64,000 nucleotides of DNA. Source: Paenibacillus sp. PL2-23. Its GTDB lineage: Bacteria > Bacillota > Bacilli > Paenibacillales > Paenibacillaceae. Shown here one piece after another: positions 34,138 to 42,078 of this stretch. The notes under the pieces were generated by a model, which did no database searches, was not told the origin of the DNA, and worked only from the letters and a program-made list of their open reading frames with translations. Within the stretch, counting starts at the first letter, position 1. The number at the start of each line of letters is the position of its first letter. Made by a program: the position numbers and the translations under genes. The stretch covers positions 3,062,001 through 3,126,000 of the forward strand of contig NZ_CP162129.1 in the NCBI RefSeq assembly GCF_040834005.1, read 5' to 3'.

Positions 34138-34324
34138 ATAGAATTGTAGAGCTGTGGTAGAGCAGTGCTAGTGTAATGCTAGGGCAGCGCTAGTGCAATG
34201 CTATAGCAGCACTGGGGCAATGCTATAGTAGCACTAGGGCAGCAATAGAGCAGATGCAAAACAACGGTAGAATAGTCGTTTCGCAGTGTTAGGATATGAC
34301 TAGAGCCGTTCTAGGAAAGTGGTA
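34138..34324. repeat. Degenerate 11-bp direct-repeat array, about 17 units
   Basis: From 34138 the DNA parses without gaps into 11-mers such as GAGCTGTGGTA, GAGCAGTGCTA, GTGTAATGCTA, GGGCAGCGCTA, GTGCAATGCTA, GGGCAATGCTA, GGGCAGCAATA and GGATATGACTA, ending near 34324. Most units end in TA and many in CTA. A possible extra unit precedes at 34127. Eleven is not a multiple of three, so this is not a coding repeat. It ends about 80 bp before the 3' end of the Gly/Ser-rich protein gene. Confidence 0.75.
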
Positions 34325-34405
34325 AGATCCGGTATGAGAGAAGTCAGGTAAGGAGATTGGTAATAAAGAAACAGAAGTCACAATCACCGTACAAGGCCGC
34401 TTTAA

Positions 34406-36220
34406 TCAGCGATTGGGCTGAATTTCGTCAAAATATTGCTTGACCTTGTCCTGCATGCTGGACGGCAGCTGAGAGCGGCCAAGCGACCGCTTCGCTTCGG
34501 CGGCATATTCACTGTAAACCTCCTCGTACGGTCGCGTACCCCCGTCAATCATCGGTGATTGCCCGCCGGATTCTATTCGGCCGCCAGTCGATGGACCGCC
34601 GTCTTGGTATGACTCTCCTTCACCCTCGTGGATCCGCGGCGTCGTCACAAGCGTTCGGCTGCCGCTGCCAGTCCCAGCACCGTTGCCACCCGAGCCCGAG
34701 CCGTTGCCAACGCCTGCTCCAGACCCCGAGCCGCTGCCACTGCCTGACCCAGACCCGGTGCCAGATCCGTTGCCTGACCCCGAGCCACTGCCCGATCCAG
34801 ACCCCGTGCCACTTCCGCCGCCTGATCCTGACCCAGACCCAGTGCCGGAGTCACCCTCATCGGGAGAGCTGCCCTCTGCTCCGAACCCCGAGTCGCCGCT
34901 CCCTCCTGCACCTGAGCTGCCGGAGCTGCCCGCGGACGAGCCGCTGCTTGCGCCGGACCCCGACGCAGCGCCGCCCCCAGCCGCTGCCGCCCACGAAGGC
35001 GGCGCGGTGCCCCCCTGCGCGGCCAGCCGCTCCGCGAGCGCGCCGCCGCCAGCGGCAAGCTGGCCCGCCATTGCCCGGGCCAGCTGCTCCAGCTCGCCCG
35101 CCGACAATGCGCGGGCGAGCGCCTCCTCCAGCGCGGCGAGGGCATCGCCGCCGCTGTCGTCCTCCGGGGCGGCTTCGCCTTCCGCCGCCCCGTCACCTTC
35201 GGCGGCGCGAGCCTGCTGCGCCGCCGCTACCAGCGCCGCCGCAAGCTCCTCGGCGGCGCCTTGATCGAGCGGCAGCGAAGCTGCTAGCCGCTCGAGCGCT
35301 TCCGCCAGCGCTTCGCGCTCCGCTGGCGACAGCTCTTTCAGGCGCGATCGCAGCTCGTCGATCGCGCTGGAGACGCTGGCGGCGGCGCGGTCGCGCAGCG
35401 CGGCGCCGAGCTGCTCCAGATTCGGCTGCCGCTCCATCGCGGCGCCCGCCTCATCCAATCGTTCCGCCGCCATCTTCGCCTCGGCGGCGTTCTGCTCCAG
35501 CTCGCGCATCGCTTCCGCCAGCTCGTCCAGCGACTCCGCGAGGTCCGCGTCGCCGCTCGCAAGCTCCTGACGCAGCTCCTCCAGCGGCTTCAGCAGCTCC
35601 TCCTTCGCTTTCTCCGGCAGGTTCATCGACTCCACCTCGCGTTCCATACGCTCCGCTTCCTCGATAAGCCCCTCCACAGCGGAGCGAGCTTCGGCCTGCG
35701 CCTGCGCCTTCTCCGCCATGGGATTGGGCACCAGCAGCAGCGCAACGATCATCGCCCATAACCCCGCCATGCCAAGCAACCAAACGCGATGCTTCCGCCA
35801 AGAGGGACCAGGCAGCTTCTCCCGAAGCGCCGCAACATAACGTTCCCCAAGAGCTAACGCATCCTGCCGCTGCAGGCGAATAATAGCAGGCTCCGCTTCG
35901 CTTGCCCTGTAGCGCGCCATGCCGTCAAGCGCCGTTACCATAGCGTCCTCCGTGGAGGTTTTATCCATCTCCTTGGCAGCATCCGCTGTCGACGCTCGTT
36001 TCCACAGTCCGTACCCTAACCCCGCCGCGGCGCCGAGCAGCACCAGCGAAGCAAAATACGGCGCCACATGCAGAATCGGCCACAGCCTGGCCGCTCCAAG
36101 CAGAAGCGCTCCCGCAGCGCTGCCAGCTCCCAAGCCCAACGCCGCCGTTCTAACTATGCGCAGCAGCCGCAGCCTGCGGCGAACCACATACAGCTGACGG
36201 AGCAACGATTCACGCGCCAT
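34406..36220 (-). CDS. Membrane protein with coiled coil and long Gly/Ser-rich region, function unknown
   Basis: 604 residues. Two N-terminal helices (about 23-45 and 53-73) and a third (about 146-165) are followed by a Glu/Ala/Leu-rich predicted coiled coil (about 170-320; MEREVESMNLPEKAKEEL is representative). An Ala-rich stretch follows, then an extreme Gly/Ser tract (about 405-540) of alternating GS with Asn or Thr. The C-terminal 60 residues are a normal folded or amphipathic segment (RPYEEVYSEYAAEAKRSLGR). The architecture faintly recalls DUF4175-like proteins, but no family is claimed. It lies 28 nt downstream of the ABC-2 permease gene and is the last gene of its operon. Local GC is very high. 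Confidence 0.8.
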   Translation of the reverse strand: MARESLLRQLYVVRRRLRLLRIVRTAALGLGAGSAAGALLLGAARLWPILHVAPYFASLVLLGAAAGLGYGLWKRASTADAAKEMDKTSTEDAMVTALDGMARYRASEAEPAIIRLQRQDALALGERYVAALREKLPGPSWRKHRVWLLGMAGLWAMIVALLLVPNPMAEKAQAQAEARSAVEGLIEEAERMEREVESMNLPEKAKEELLKPLEELRQELASGDADLAESLDELAEAMRELEQNAAEAKMAAERLDEAGAAMERQPNLEQLGAALRDRAAASVSSAIDELRSRLKELSPAEREALAEALERLAASLPLDQGAAEELAAALVAAAQQARAAEGDGAAEGEAAPEDDSGGDALAALEEALARALSAGELEQLARAMAGQLAAGGGALAERLAAQGGTAPPSWAAAAGGGAASGSGASSGSSAGSSGSSGAGGSGDSGFGAEGSSPDEGDSGTGSGSGSGGGSGTGSGSGSGSGSGNGSGTGSGSGSGSGSGSGAGVGNGSGSGGNGAGTGSGSRTLVTTPRIHEGEGESYQDGGPSTGGRIESGGQSPMIDGGTRPYEEVYSEYAAEAKRSLGRSQLPSSMQDKVKQYFDEIQPNR

Positions 36221-36248
36221 ACGGGGCGCCTCCTTTCTGTCATGCCTA

Positions 36249-37175
36249 TTATTTGCGGCTATTCAGCCGCGGGCGGAGCTTGCGGATCGACACCCAGATG
36301 GCGGCTGCCGACAGCACCGTGTAGATGATCATAAATTCCAGCCATATAGGCATCGGGGCTCCCTTGGCCGACGGACCGCCGCGCCAGCCCTGGAACAGCT
36401 CATCCGAAATAGTGGGGTCCAGAATGCTGTATAGGGCAGCGATTGGATTCCAGGTAATAATATGACCGATCCAGCGATAGGAATCCGCATTGGCTGCCGT
36501 GACTGGGCTTGAGCCCTGCAGGTAGTTCTCCACTACACTCATCGTGACGAAATACAGAATGCCCGTACCCACGAATATAAACAGTGTAACGCCGTAAGTG
36601 GATATGACGGAGATCATCGTCCGCTTCAGCACCGTCGAGAAAAAAATGCCGAACGAGCCTAACATCGCCATCATAAACAAATAAAACAAAAAGACAAGCA
36701 CTAGCTGCTTGGGCGACACGCCGCCGTACAGAAATACCATACTGTACACCGGAATCGTGCTTGTCACGATCAGAATCATAAAGCTGAGGGAGGATATCAG
36801 CTTGCTGATAATAATCGTGAAGGAGCTTTGCTGCGTCGTCAGCAGCAAATTAAGCGTCTGCTTCTCTCGTTCGCCGCTAATGACGCCAGCTGTCAGCCCC
36901 GGCGCCATAAATGCGACCAAGCCCAGCTGCGCCATCGACAGGAAGTAGAACAGCATGCGGCTTTCCTCCGGATTGTAGGACGCGCCCCTTCCCGTCATCC
37001 CCAGGGTCAAATAGATTGCGGCGAATGCCAGCAGCCCGATTGCAATCAGATAAAAAAACAACGTCCACATCGCTCTTGGTGTTCTCAGCCGCAGCCGGAT
37101 CTCTTTGTCCAGCACCGGATTTATAAGCTTGGAGCGCCAGTTCACGCCACCCCTTGCCGTCTCTCCCGCTTTCAT
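36249..37175 (-). CDS. ABC-2-type exporter permease
   Basis: 308 residues with six hydrophobic segments. An N-terminal amphipathic stretch (INPVLDKEIRLRLRTPRAMW) precedes helix 1. The characteristic AGVISGEREKQTLNLLLTTQ loop after helix 2 identifies the ABC-2/NatB-like family. The start overlaps the ATPase stop by 4 nt. It probably works with that ATPase and the large membrane protein encoded upstream. Cargo is unknown. Confidence 0.88.
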   Translation of the reverse strand: MKAGETARGGVNWRSKLINPVLDKEIRLRLRTPRAMWTLFFYLIAIGLLAFAAIYLTLGMTGRGASYNPEESRMLFYFLSMAQLGLVAFMAPGLTAGVISGEREKQTLNLLLTTQQSSFTIIISKLISSLSFMILIVTSTIPVYSMVFLYGGVSPKQLVLVFLFYLFMMAMLGSFGIFFSTVLKRTMISVISTYGVTLFIFVGTGILYFVTMSVVENYLQGSSPVTAANADSYRWIGHIITWNPIAALYSILDPTISDELFQGWRGGPSAKGAPMPIWLEFMIIYTVLSAAAIWVSIRKLRPRLNSRK

Positions 37176-38140
37176 TCGCCAACGCCTCCGCCCTTCGTAA
37201 TCTCCAGAAACACATCCTCCAGGTTCGTATGCGCTTCGCTGAACGATACGACGCGGAAGCCCGCAGCCATCAAATCGGCAAGCAGCTCCGCCTGCTCCTC
37301 GTCATGCCCGCCGAAGTGAAGCTGAAAGCCTCGTTCGTCGCGCAGCAGACGCCCTACATGGGGACGATCGCGCAGGAACTGCTCTCCCTCGTCGAGCCGG
37401 TCCATCAATCGAATATGCAGAAACCGCTTGACGCGAAGCCGATTCTGAATTTCGGTCACATTGCCGACCGCGACCATCCGTCCATGCTCAATCACGCCAA
37501 TCTCATCCACCATCTCCGCAAGCTCGGGTAGAATATGGGACGATATGATGATCGTTTTGCCCATAGCCTTAAGCTCCTTCAATATTTCGCGCATCTCAAT
37601 TCTCGCGCGCGGGTCCAGCCCGGAAGCCGGTTCGTCCAGAATGAGCAGATCAGGATCATGAACAAGGCAGCGCGCCAGGCATAGCCTCTGCTTCATGCCC
37701 CTCGATAGAGAATCGACATAAGCGTCCCGCTTGTCGCTTAGATTCACAAGCTCCAGCAGCTGAGGAATAAGCGCGTCCCGCTCCGCTCGCGGAATACCGT
37801 AGCTGGCCCCGTAGAAGTGCAAATATTCAAGGGTCTTGAATTGATCATAAACACCAAAGAAATCGGGCATGTAGCCAATCCGCTTCCGCACCTCATGGGG
37901 ATAACGCGTCACGTCGAAGCCGTCTACCTTGGCGTAGCCCGCGCTTGGAGCCAGCAGCGTAGACAGAATCGACATCGTCGTCGATTTGCCGGCTCCGTTC
38001 GGGCCAACAAAGCCGAATACGGTGCCTCTGCGAATCGTCAGATCAATGCCGCTTAAGGCGTGGAAGCTTCCAAACGATTTGGCAAGCCCCCGAATTTCGA
38101 TCATCGGCGTCTCCACTTCTCGCTCTTCTATTATCGTCAT
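37172..38140 (-). CDS. ABC exporter ATPase
   Basis: 322 residues. Walker A GPNGAGKSTTMS near 45-56, Q-loop region IGYMPDFFGVYDQFKTLEY, signature LSRGMKQRLCLA, Walker B LLILDEPASGLDPRAR, and the switch histidine in IIISSHILPEL. The C-terminal 80-residue extension is typical of ATPases paired with ABC-2 permeases. It overlaps the upstream 800-residue protein gene by 4 nt and the permease gene by 4 nt, so the three form one translationally coupled unit. Confidence 0.92.
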   Translation of the reverse strand: MTIIEEREVETPMIEIRGLAKSFGSFHALSGIDLTIRRGTVFGFVGPNGAGKSTTMSILSTLLAPSAGYAKVDGFDVTRYPHEVRKRIGYMPDFFGVYDQFKTLEYLHFYGASYGIPRAERDALIPQLLELVNLSDKRDAYVDSLSRGMKQRLCLARCLVHDPDLLILDEPASGLDPRARIEMREILKELKAMGKTIIISSHILPELAEMVDEIGVIEHGRMVAVGNVTEIQNRLRVKRFLHIRLMDRLDEGEQFLRDRPHVGRLLRDERGFQLHFGGHDEEQAELLADLMAAGFRVVSFSEAHTNLEDVFLEITKGGGVGE

Positions 38141-40539
38141 GGCACTAGCTCCTCCCCTTCCAGTGAAATATAAGGAAACATCGTTTGTCCATCCATAGAG
38201 GAGACCAGCTTCATTCGAATGATCCCGCTATCTGTCATATATTCGTTCGGAGAATCCGTCGCTCCGCCAAGCGGCACCCATTCTTCAGTCGCTGCCCGCC
38301 AAATGCTCCACTGCATGCCCATATTGCCCACATTCATGTTCATCTGCAAATCGAGCTTATCATAGGCCACATTCTCAAAGTCAGGGGCGGCGTATTCCAG
38401 AACCAGCTCCCCGGGGGATACTTGGATAACGCCGTTACCATAGCTTTCCATGTGAGCCATTGTGCTGGACATCACGATCGGCTGCATCGCGCTCGCCGGG
38501 ACGTTCACACGACCGCCTGTCCTCTCTATCGTATCCAGCCGCTTCACCCACATTGTCAGCCGATCCGACTTGACTGCCCGGCCGTCCACGTCATACAAGC
38601 TGGTGTTGTCCGTGCTGTAGGCAACCACTGAAGGATTCATTGGGAACAGTCCGCTATTACCGTCGTTGAAATAATTGTCCGTCATCTGCCGCTCCCGCTC
38701 ATGGACATTATGGCCGTATGAGCCGGAATAAGGGAATATCATATGACCGTAAGAAAAATAATGGCCAGGCTGGGGGTTGCTTGTGAGACTCGGCATCGCA
38801 ACAGAGCCGCTTTCGCCCTGCTTCAAAGCTCCAATGGCGTGAATCGTCCCGTCCGCAATCAGCGTGACATGGGTTAAATCGGTTTTCGTATCATTGGTTA
38901 CAACAAGCTTTCTTGCCCCGCTGTCCCCCTCATAAGCGATGGCGATGCTGCCCGTCTCGGCCGGGTCCGCTACTCTGCGGTCCATCCACAGCTTCCTGGT
39001 TGACCAGTACGGCACCTCCCGCCAGACCGCTTGCAGACCGCTCCCGTCATCATGGAATTGGTATTCACCATTCATATTCGGCGAACCCGCATTCCCTGTC
39101 ATCACATTGGCATTATGGCGAAGGGGCAGCTTCTGTTCGAAATCGGCCGTGACGGTTCCCCCATTGGGACTAAATATCGCCGTTGCACCAGAGATAATCG
39201 CTTGTCCGTCGGATGCCACCTCTACGATCTCAATCGTATGGACAGCCGAGCTTCGTTTGTCGCCGGCGCCAATGACAAATACAAGGACGCCCATCAGCAC
39301 TGAGAGCGACGGAATCATCCACCAGCCCCATTCTCTGCGGTCCAGCTTCGCCAGCACAATGTACAGAAGAGGCGCTACAAGGAGCACATACATCGCGAAC
39401 ATGCCAAGCAGCAGGCCAAATGCAGGAGGCTTAATGGAAGGGAATAGGTCGATTAGGTGACTTAGCGACCACATCAGATTATTGTTATATGTAGGACTTG
39501 GCAAAAAAACGCCGGTCATCCCTTGCATATTGGACAAATTGTGATGAAGCAGCTTTGACCATAATGGGGCGCTTCCCTTCCATGTTGCCAACGGCTCTAA
39601 AGAAGGGTCGAAGGCCGCGTACACCACCGTGCCGAACCCGTAATCACGCTTAGCGGCAACAATCACAGCCTCCTCGCGAAGCACCGCCTTGGCCCCTTCT
39701 GTCAGCTGGCCGGAAGACAAGGTTAGGGGTGAAGACAGGACAAGCGGTTCGCCGCTGCTGCCAGCCAGCGATTCGGCCGTCTCGATTGTTGTTGTACCAG
39801 AGGCTTGTAGAGGCGCGATATCCGTAAACGCCGCCGCTGTCTTGCTGTAGCCGGCACCCCCGGACAGCACCAGCGTCCCGCCACGGGCAACCCATTCCTT
39901 AATCGCTTGCACGACGTCGCCGCTCCACTCTTGGGTCGATATATCGTTAATGACAAGCGTATCGAGCGCATCCAGCATCACTGTCTCCTCCGGCAGCTCC
40001 ATCGGCTGCATCGGAAGCACGGTAATGTCATATCCCTTCAAGTTAAGCGTCGGCATAAAATTCATCGTATCGGGATCTCGCGACAAGACGCCAATGGCAT
40101 AACCGCTTAGCCTCGAGCCAGTGAAGGCTGTTGCCCCATCTAGCTGAATCGATTTGCCACCCTTATGGGAGCCCTCGTAGAAGCGGAGCTTGTTGTTCGA
40201 TGTGTTCAACGAATTGCCCGGCAAGCCGATCGTGAAGTCCACAGGCGTACCGGACGGCAAATCCACCTGAACCACATAGTCGCTGGTGCTTCCATCAGGG
40301 TTGGCAACCGACAATACGGCTTCACCCGACAAGTCTCTGCCCGTCCCGTTTGTCATCGTCAGACGCAAAGGATACCATTTCGTCTCTTTGTAGGAACCGT
40401 TTAATCCGACCTTCCCCTGAACGGCAATTCCAGTCTCATCGGCCGCAGCCGATGGCTGCGGCATGATGCCGGCCAGCAGCATCACAGCGGCTATGGCCAG
40501 CGTTATATGCGCAAGCCGTCCCTTCAACCTTGCATTCAC
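38137..40539 (-). CDS. Large secreted/membrane-anchored protein with a DUF4350/GATase-like domain
   Basis: 800 residues starting at GTG 40537-40539. The signal peptide (LAIAAVMLLAGIMPQPSAAA) ends near residue 32. An extracellular beta-sandwich (DETGIAVQGKVGLNGSYK onward) is followed by a GATase/DUF4350-like segment (LNLKGYDITVLPMQPMELP; WVARGGTLVLSGGAGYSK). Two hydrophobic stretches lie near 375-400 and 408-425 (FGLLLGMFAMYVLLVAPLLY; WMIPSLSVLMGVLVFVIGAG), then a second large extracytoplasmic domain. It may sense or bind something outside and couple to the downstream ABC pair. It is the first gene of the block. Confidence 0.75.
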   Translation of the reverse strand: MNARLKGRLAHITLAIAAVMLLAGIMPQPSAAADETGIAVQGKVGLNGSYKETKWYPLRLTMTNGTGRDLSGEAVLSVANPDGSTSDYVVQVDLPSGTPVDFTIGLPGNSLNTSNNKLRFYEGSHKGGKSIQLDGATAFTGSRLSGYAIGVLSRDPDTMNFMPTLNLKGYDITVLPMQPMELPEETVMLDALDTLVINDISTQEWSGDVVQAIKEWVARGGTLVLSGGAGYSKTAAAFTDIAPLQASGTTTIETAESLAGSSGEPLVLSSPLTLSSGQLTEGAKAVLREEAVIVAAKRDYGFGTVVYAAFDPSLEPLATWKGSAPLWSKLLHHNLSNMQGMTGVFLPSPTYNNNLMWSLSHLIDLFPSIKPPAFGLLLGMFAMYVLLVAPLLYIVLAKLDRREWGWWMIPSLSVLMGVLVFVIGAGDKRSSAVHTIEIVEVASDGQAIISGATAIFSPNGGTVTADFEQKLPLRHNANVMTGNAGSPNMNGEYQFHDDGSGLQAVWREVPYWSTRKLWMDRRVADPAETGSIAIAYEGDSGARKLVVTNDTKTDLTHVTLIADGTIHAIGALKQGESGSVAMPSLTSNPQPGHYFSYGHMIFPYSGSYGHNVHERERQMTDNYFNDGNSGLFPMNPSVVAYSTDNTSLYDVDGRAVKSDRLTMWVKRLDTIERTGGRVNVPASAMQPIVMSSTMAHMESYGNGVIQVSPGELVLEYAAPDFENVAYDKLDLQMNMNVGNMGMQWSIWRAATEEWVPLGGATDSPNEYMTDSGIIRMKLVSSMDGQTMFPYISLEGEELVP

Positions 40540-40630
40540 CTGCTCAACCTCATTTCATTCAAATTTCGACTATCTCTACTATAACGGAAGCTTTACCCGA
40601 TTAGTTGCATTTTTTGCCATTTGCCTAAAT

Positions 40631-40667
40631 AAAAAAGCGAAGTCCCGGTTAACGAAGACTCGCTTCT
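40631..40667 (-). terminator. Terminator downstream of the DUF3889 gene
   Basis: Minus strand: AAGCGAGTC pairs with GACTTCGCTT (one bulge), followed by TTTTTTATTT. It lies about 30 nt after the stop. Confidence 0.7.
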
Positions 40668-40697
40668 TATTCTCGTCATGTCATTTCTCCTGCTCGC

Positions 40698-41024
40698 TCA
40701 ACGTGTCTGTAACTCTCGCAGCTTCACGGCGATAAGCTTGTCCGAACCGGTGTCTACCGTTAAGGTAACCCGAACGCCGAACTCTCGACCATCCTGCTGC
40801 AGCCACAGCAGGAAGCGTTCCTCCTCGTCCGCGCTGGCTCCACGAAATCTTCCTTCATACTTATAATCTACGATCGATGCGCCACGATACGCCTTGGCTG
40901 TCTCTTCCATTGCAATTCGACCCCATTTGGCGTAGCTGGGGGACGAGACTTGCGACACAGCACTGTCAGCTTGCACCGTCTCGGGATTGGACAAGCTTAG
41001 CAACAACAAGATCGCCTTCATCAC
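40698..41024 (-). CDS. DUF3889 secreted protein
   Basis: 108 residues from GTG 41022-41024 (or ATG 41021). The body matches the DUF3889 pattern: PSYAKWGRIAMEETAKAYRG, SIVDYKYEGRF, and a C-terminal LWLQQDGREFGVRVTLTVDT. A hydrophobic N-terminus (MKAILLLLSLSNPETVQA) suggests secretion. The only strong ribosome binding site (AGGAGGTGG) lies about 24 nt before the GTG but 7-8 nt before an in-frame ATT at 41037-41039, so initiation at a non-standard codon is possible. Function of the family is unknown. Confidence 0.8.
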   Translation of the reverse strand: MMKAILLLLSLSNPETVQADSAVSQVSSPSYAKWGRIAMEETAKAYRGASIVDYKYEGRFRGASADEEERFLLWLQQDGREFGVRVTLTVDTGSDKLIAVKLRELQTR

Positions 41025-41101
41025 GACCTGGCCTATAATAGCTAACCACCTCCTAGCTGCTCAGGCATACTTACGATTAGCATACCCCGGAGGCGTTACT
41101 A

Positions 41102-41980
41102 TTATCCTTGATCCCATGCCAAATACAAAGCCTGTGTGCCTTTGTCCGCGAAGCCGGCGTCGGCTACTCGCTGGTACAATTCGCGGGCCAGCGCTAGTCC
41201 GGGCAGCTCAATGCCCATCTCATCGGCGGATTGCAGCGCAATGCCCATATCCTTAATAAAATGTTTGATATAAAAGCCCGGCTCGAAGTTTCCGGCGATC
41301 ATGCGCGGAGCCAGCTGGCTAAGCGACCAGCTGCCCGCAGCGCCAGTGCTGATGCTCTGCAGCACGCCGTCCAGACGAAGCCCCGCATGCTTGGCATAGA
41401 TTAACGCCTCACAGACGCCAACCATGTTCGAAGCAATGGCGATCTGGTTCGCCATCTTCGTATGCTGGCCGGCACCCGCGCCTCCTTGAAGCAGGATTTG
41501 CCCACCCATACGCTCCAAGATGGGGTAGACGGCCTCAAATGCATGCTCGTCGCCCCCTGCCATAATGGATAACGCGGCGTTCCTGGCGCCTACATCCCCG
41601 CCAGATACGGGAGCGTCCAGCGCATGAATGCCCCGCGACTTGGCTTCTTTATAGATCCGCAAAGCAAGCGCCGGACTGGAAGTCGTCATGTCGATCAGAT
41701 AGGCGCCTGGCTTCGCATGGGCGATCAGCCCCCGCTCTCCCAGGTATAGCTCCTCCACATCGCTGGGGTAGCCCACCATCGTTATAATGGCGTCGCATTC
41801 CCGCGCGAGCTCCTCCGGGTGGTCGTGCCAGCGCATGCCCCCTTCAATCAGCTCCTCCGCCTTTGACTTGGTCCGTGTATAAATATGAAGCTCGTAGCCG
41901 CCCTTCATCACATGCTCCGCCATGCTTCTGCCCATAACGCCCGTTCCGATAAAGCCAACCTTCGAGATACTGGTATGCAT
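41102..41980 (-). CDS. NAD(P)-dependent beta-hydroxyacid dehydrogenase (GarR/HIBADH family)
   Basis: 292 residues. The Rossmann motif KVGFIGTGVMGRSMAEHV lies near 7-24. The substrate-binding loop LDAPVSGGDVGARNAALSIM and the catalytic lysine loop AGAGQHTKMANQIAIASNM are both intact. Candidates are 2-hydroxy-3-oxopropionate (tartronate semialdehyde) reductase and 3-hydroxyisobutyrate dehydrogenase; motifs do not separate them. Tartronate semialdehyde reductase would fit glyoxylate from purine breakdown, but the gene is 18 kb away. It appears monocistronic, with GGAGGC upstream. Confidence 0.85.
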   Translation of the reverse strand: MHTSISKVGFIGTGVMGRSMAEHVMKGGYELHIYTRTKSKAEELIEGGMRWHDHPEELARECDAIITMVGYPSDVEELYLGERGLIAHAKPGAYLIDMTTSSPALALRIYKEAKSRGIHALDAPVSGGDVGARNAALSIMAGGDEHAFEAVYPILERMGGQILLQGGAGAGQHTKMANQIAIASNMVGVCEALIYAKHAGLRLDGVLQSISTGAAGSWSLSQLAPRMIAGNFEPGFYIKHFIKDMGIALQSADEMGIELPGLALARELYQRVADAGFADKGTQALYLAWDQG

Positions 41981-42020
41981 TCAGCCTCCGCCTCCCATTT
42001 CGATTTTTTTCTATTTTACT

Positions 42021-42054
42021 AAAAAAACAAGTCCCGTGGACAATGGTCCACGGG
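42021..42054 (-). terminator. Terminator of the RND exporter operon
   Basis: Minus strand: perfect 9-bp stem CCCGTGGAC/GTCCACGGG with a 4-nt loop, followed by TTGTTTTTTTAG. It starts 25 nt after the RND stop. Confidence 0.85.
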
Positions 42055-42078
42055 ATTAATGATGCAGAATGTGACGCG

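Noticed and set aside
34555..35667. Long plus-strand frames rich in Pro, Arg and Ala opposite the Gly/Ser protein gene
   Set aside because: Mirror of the GC-rich Gly/Ser and Ala codons on the other strand; no start signals.
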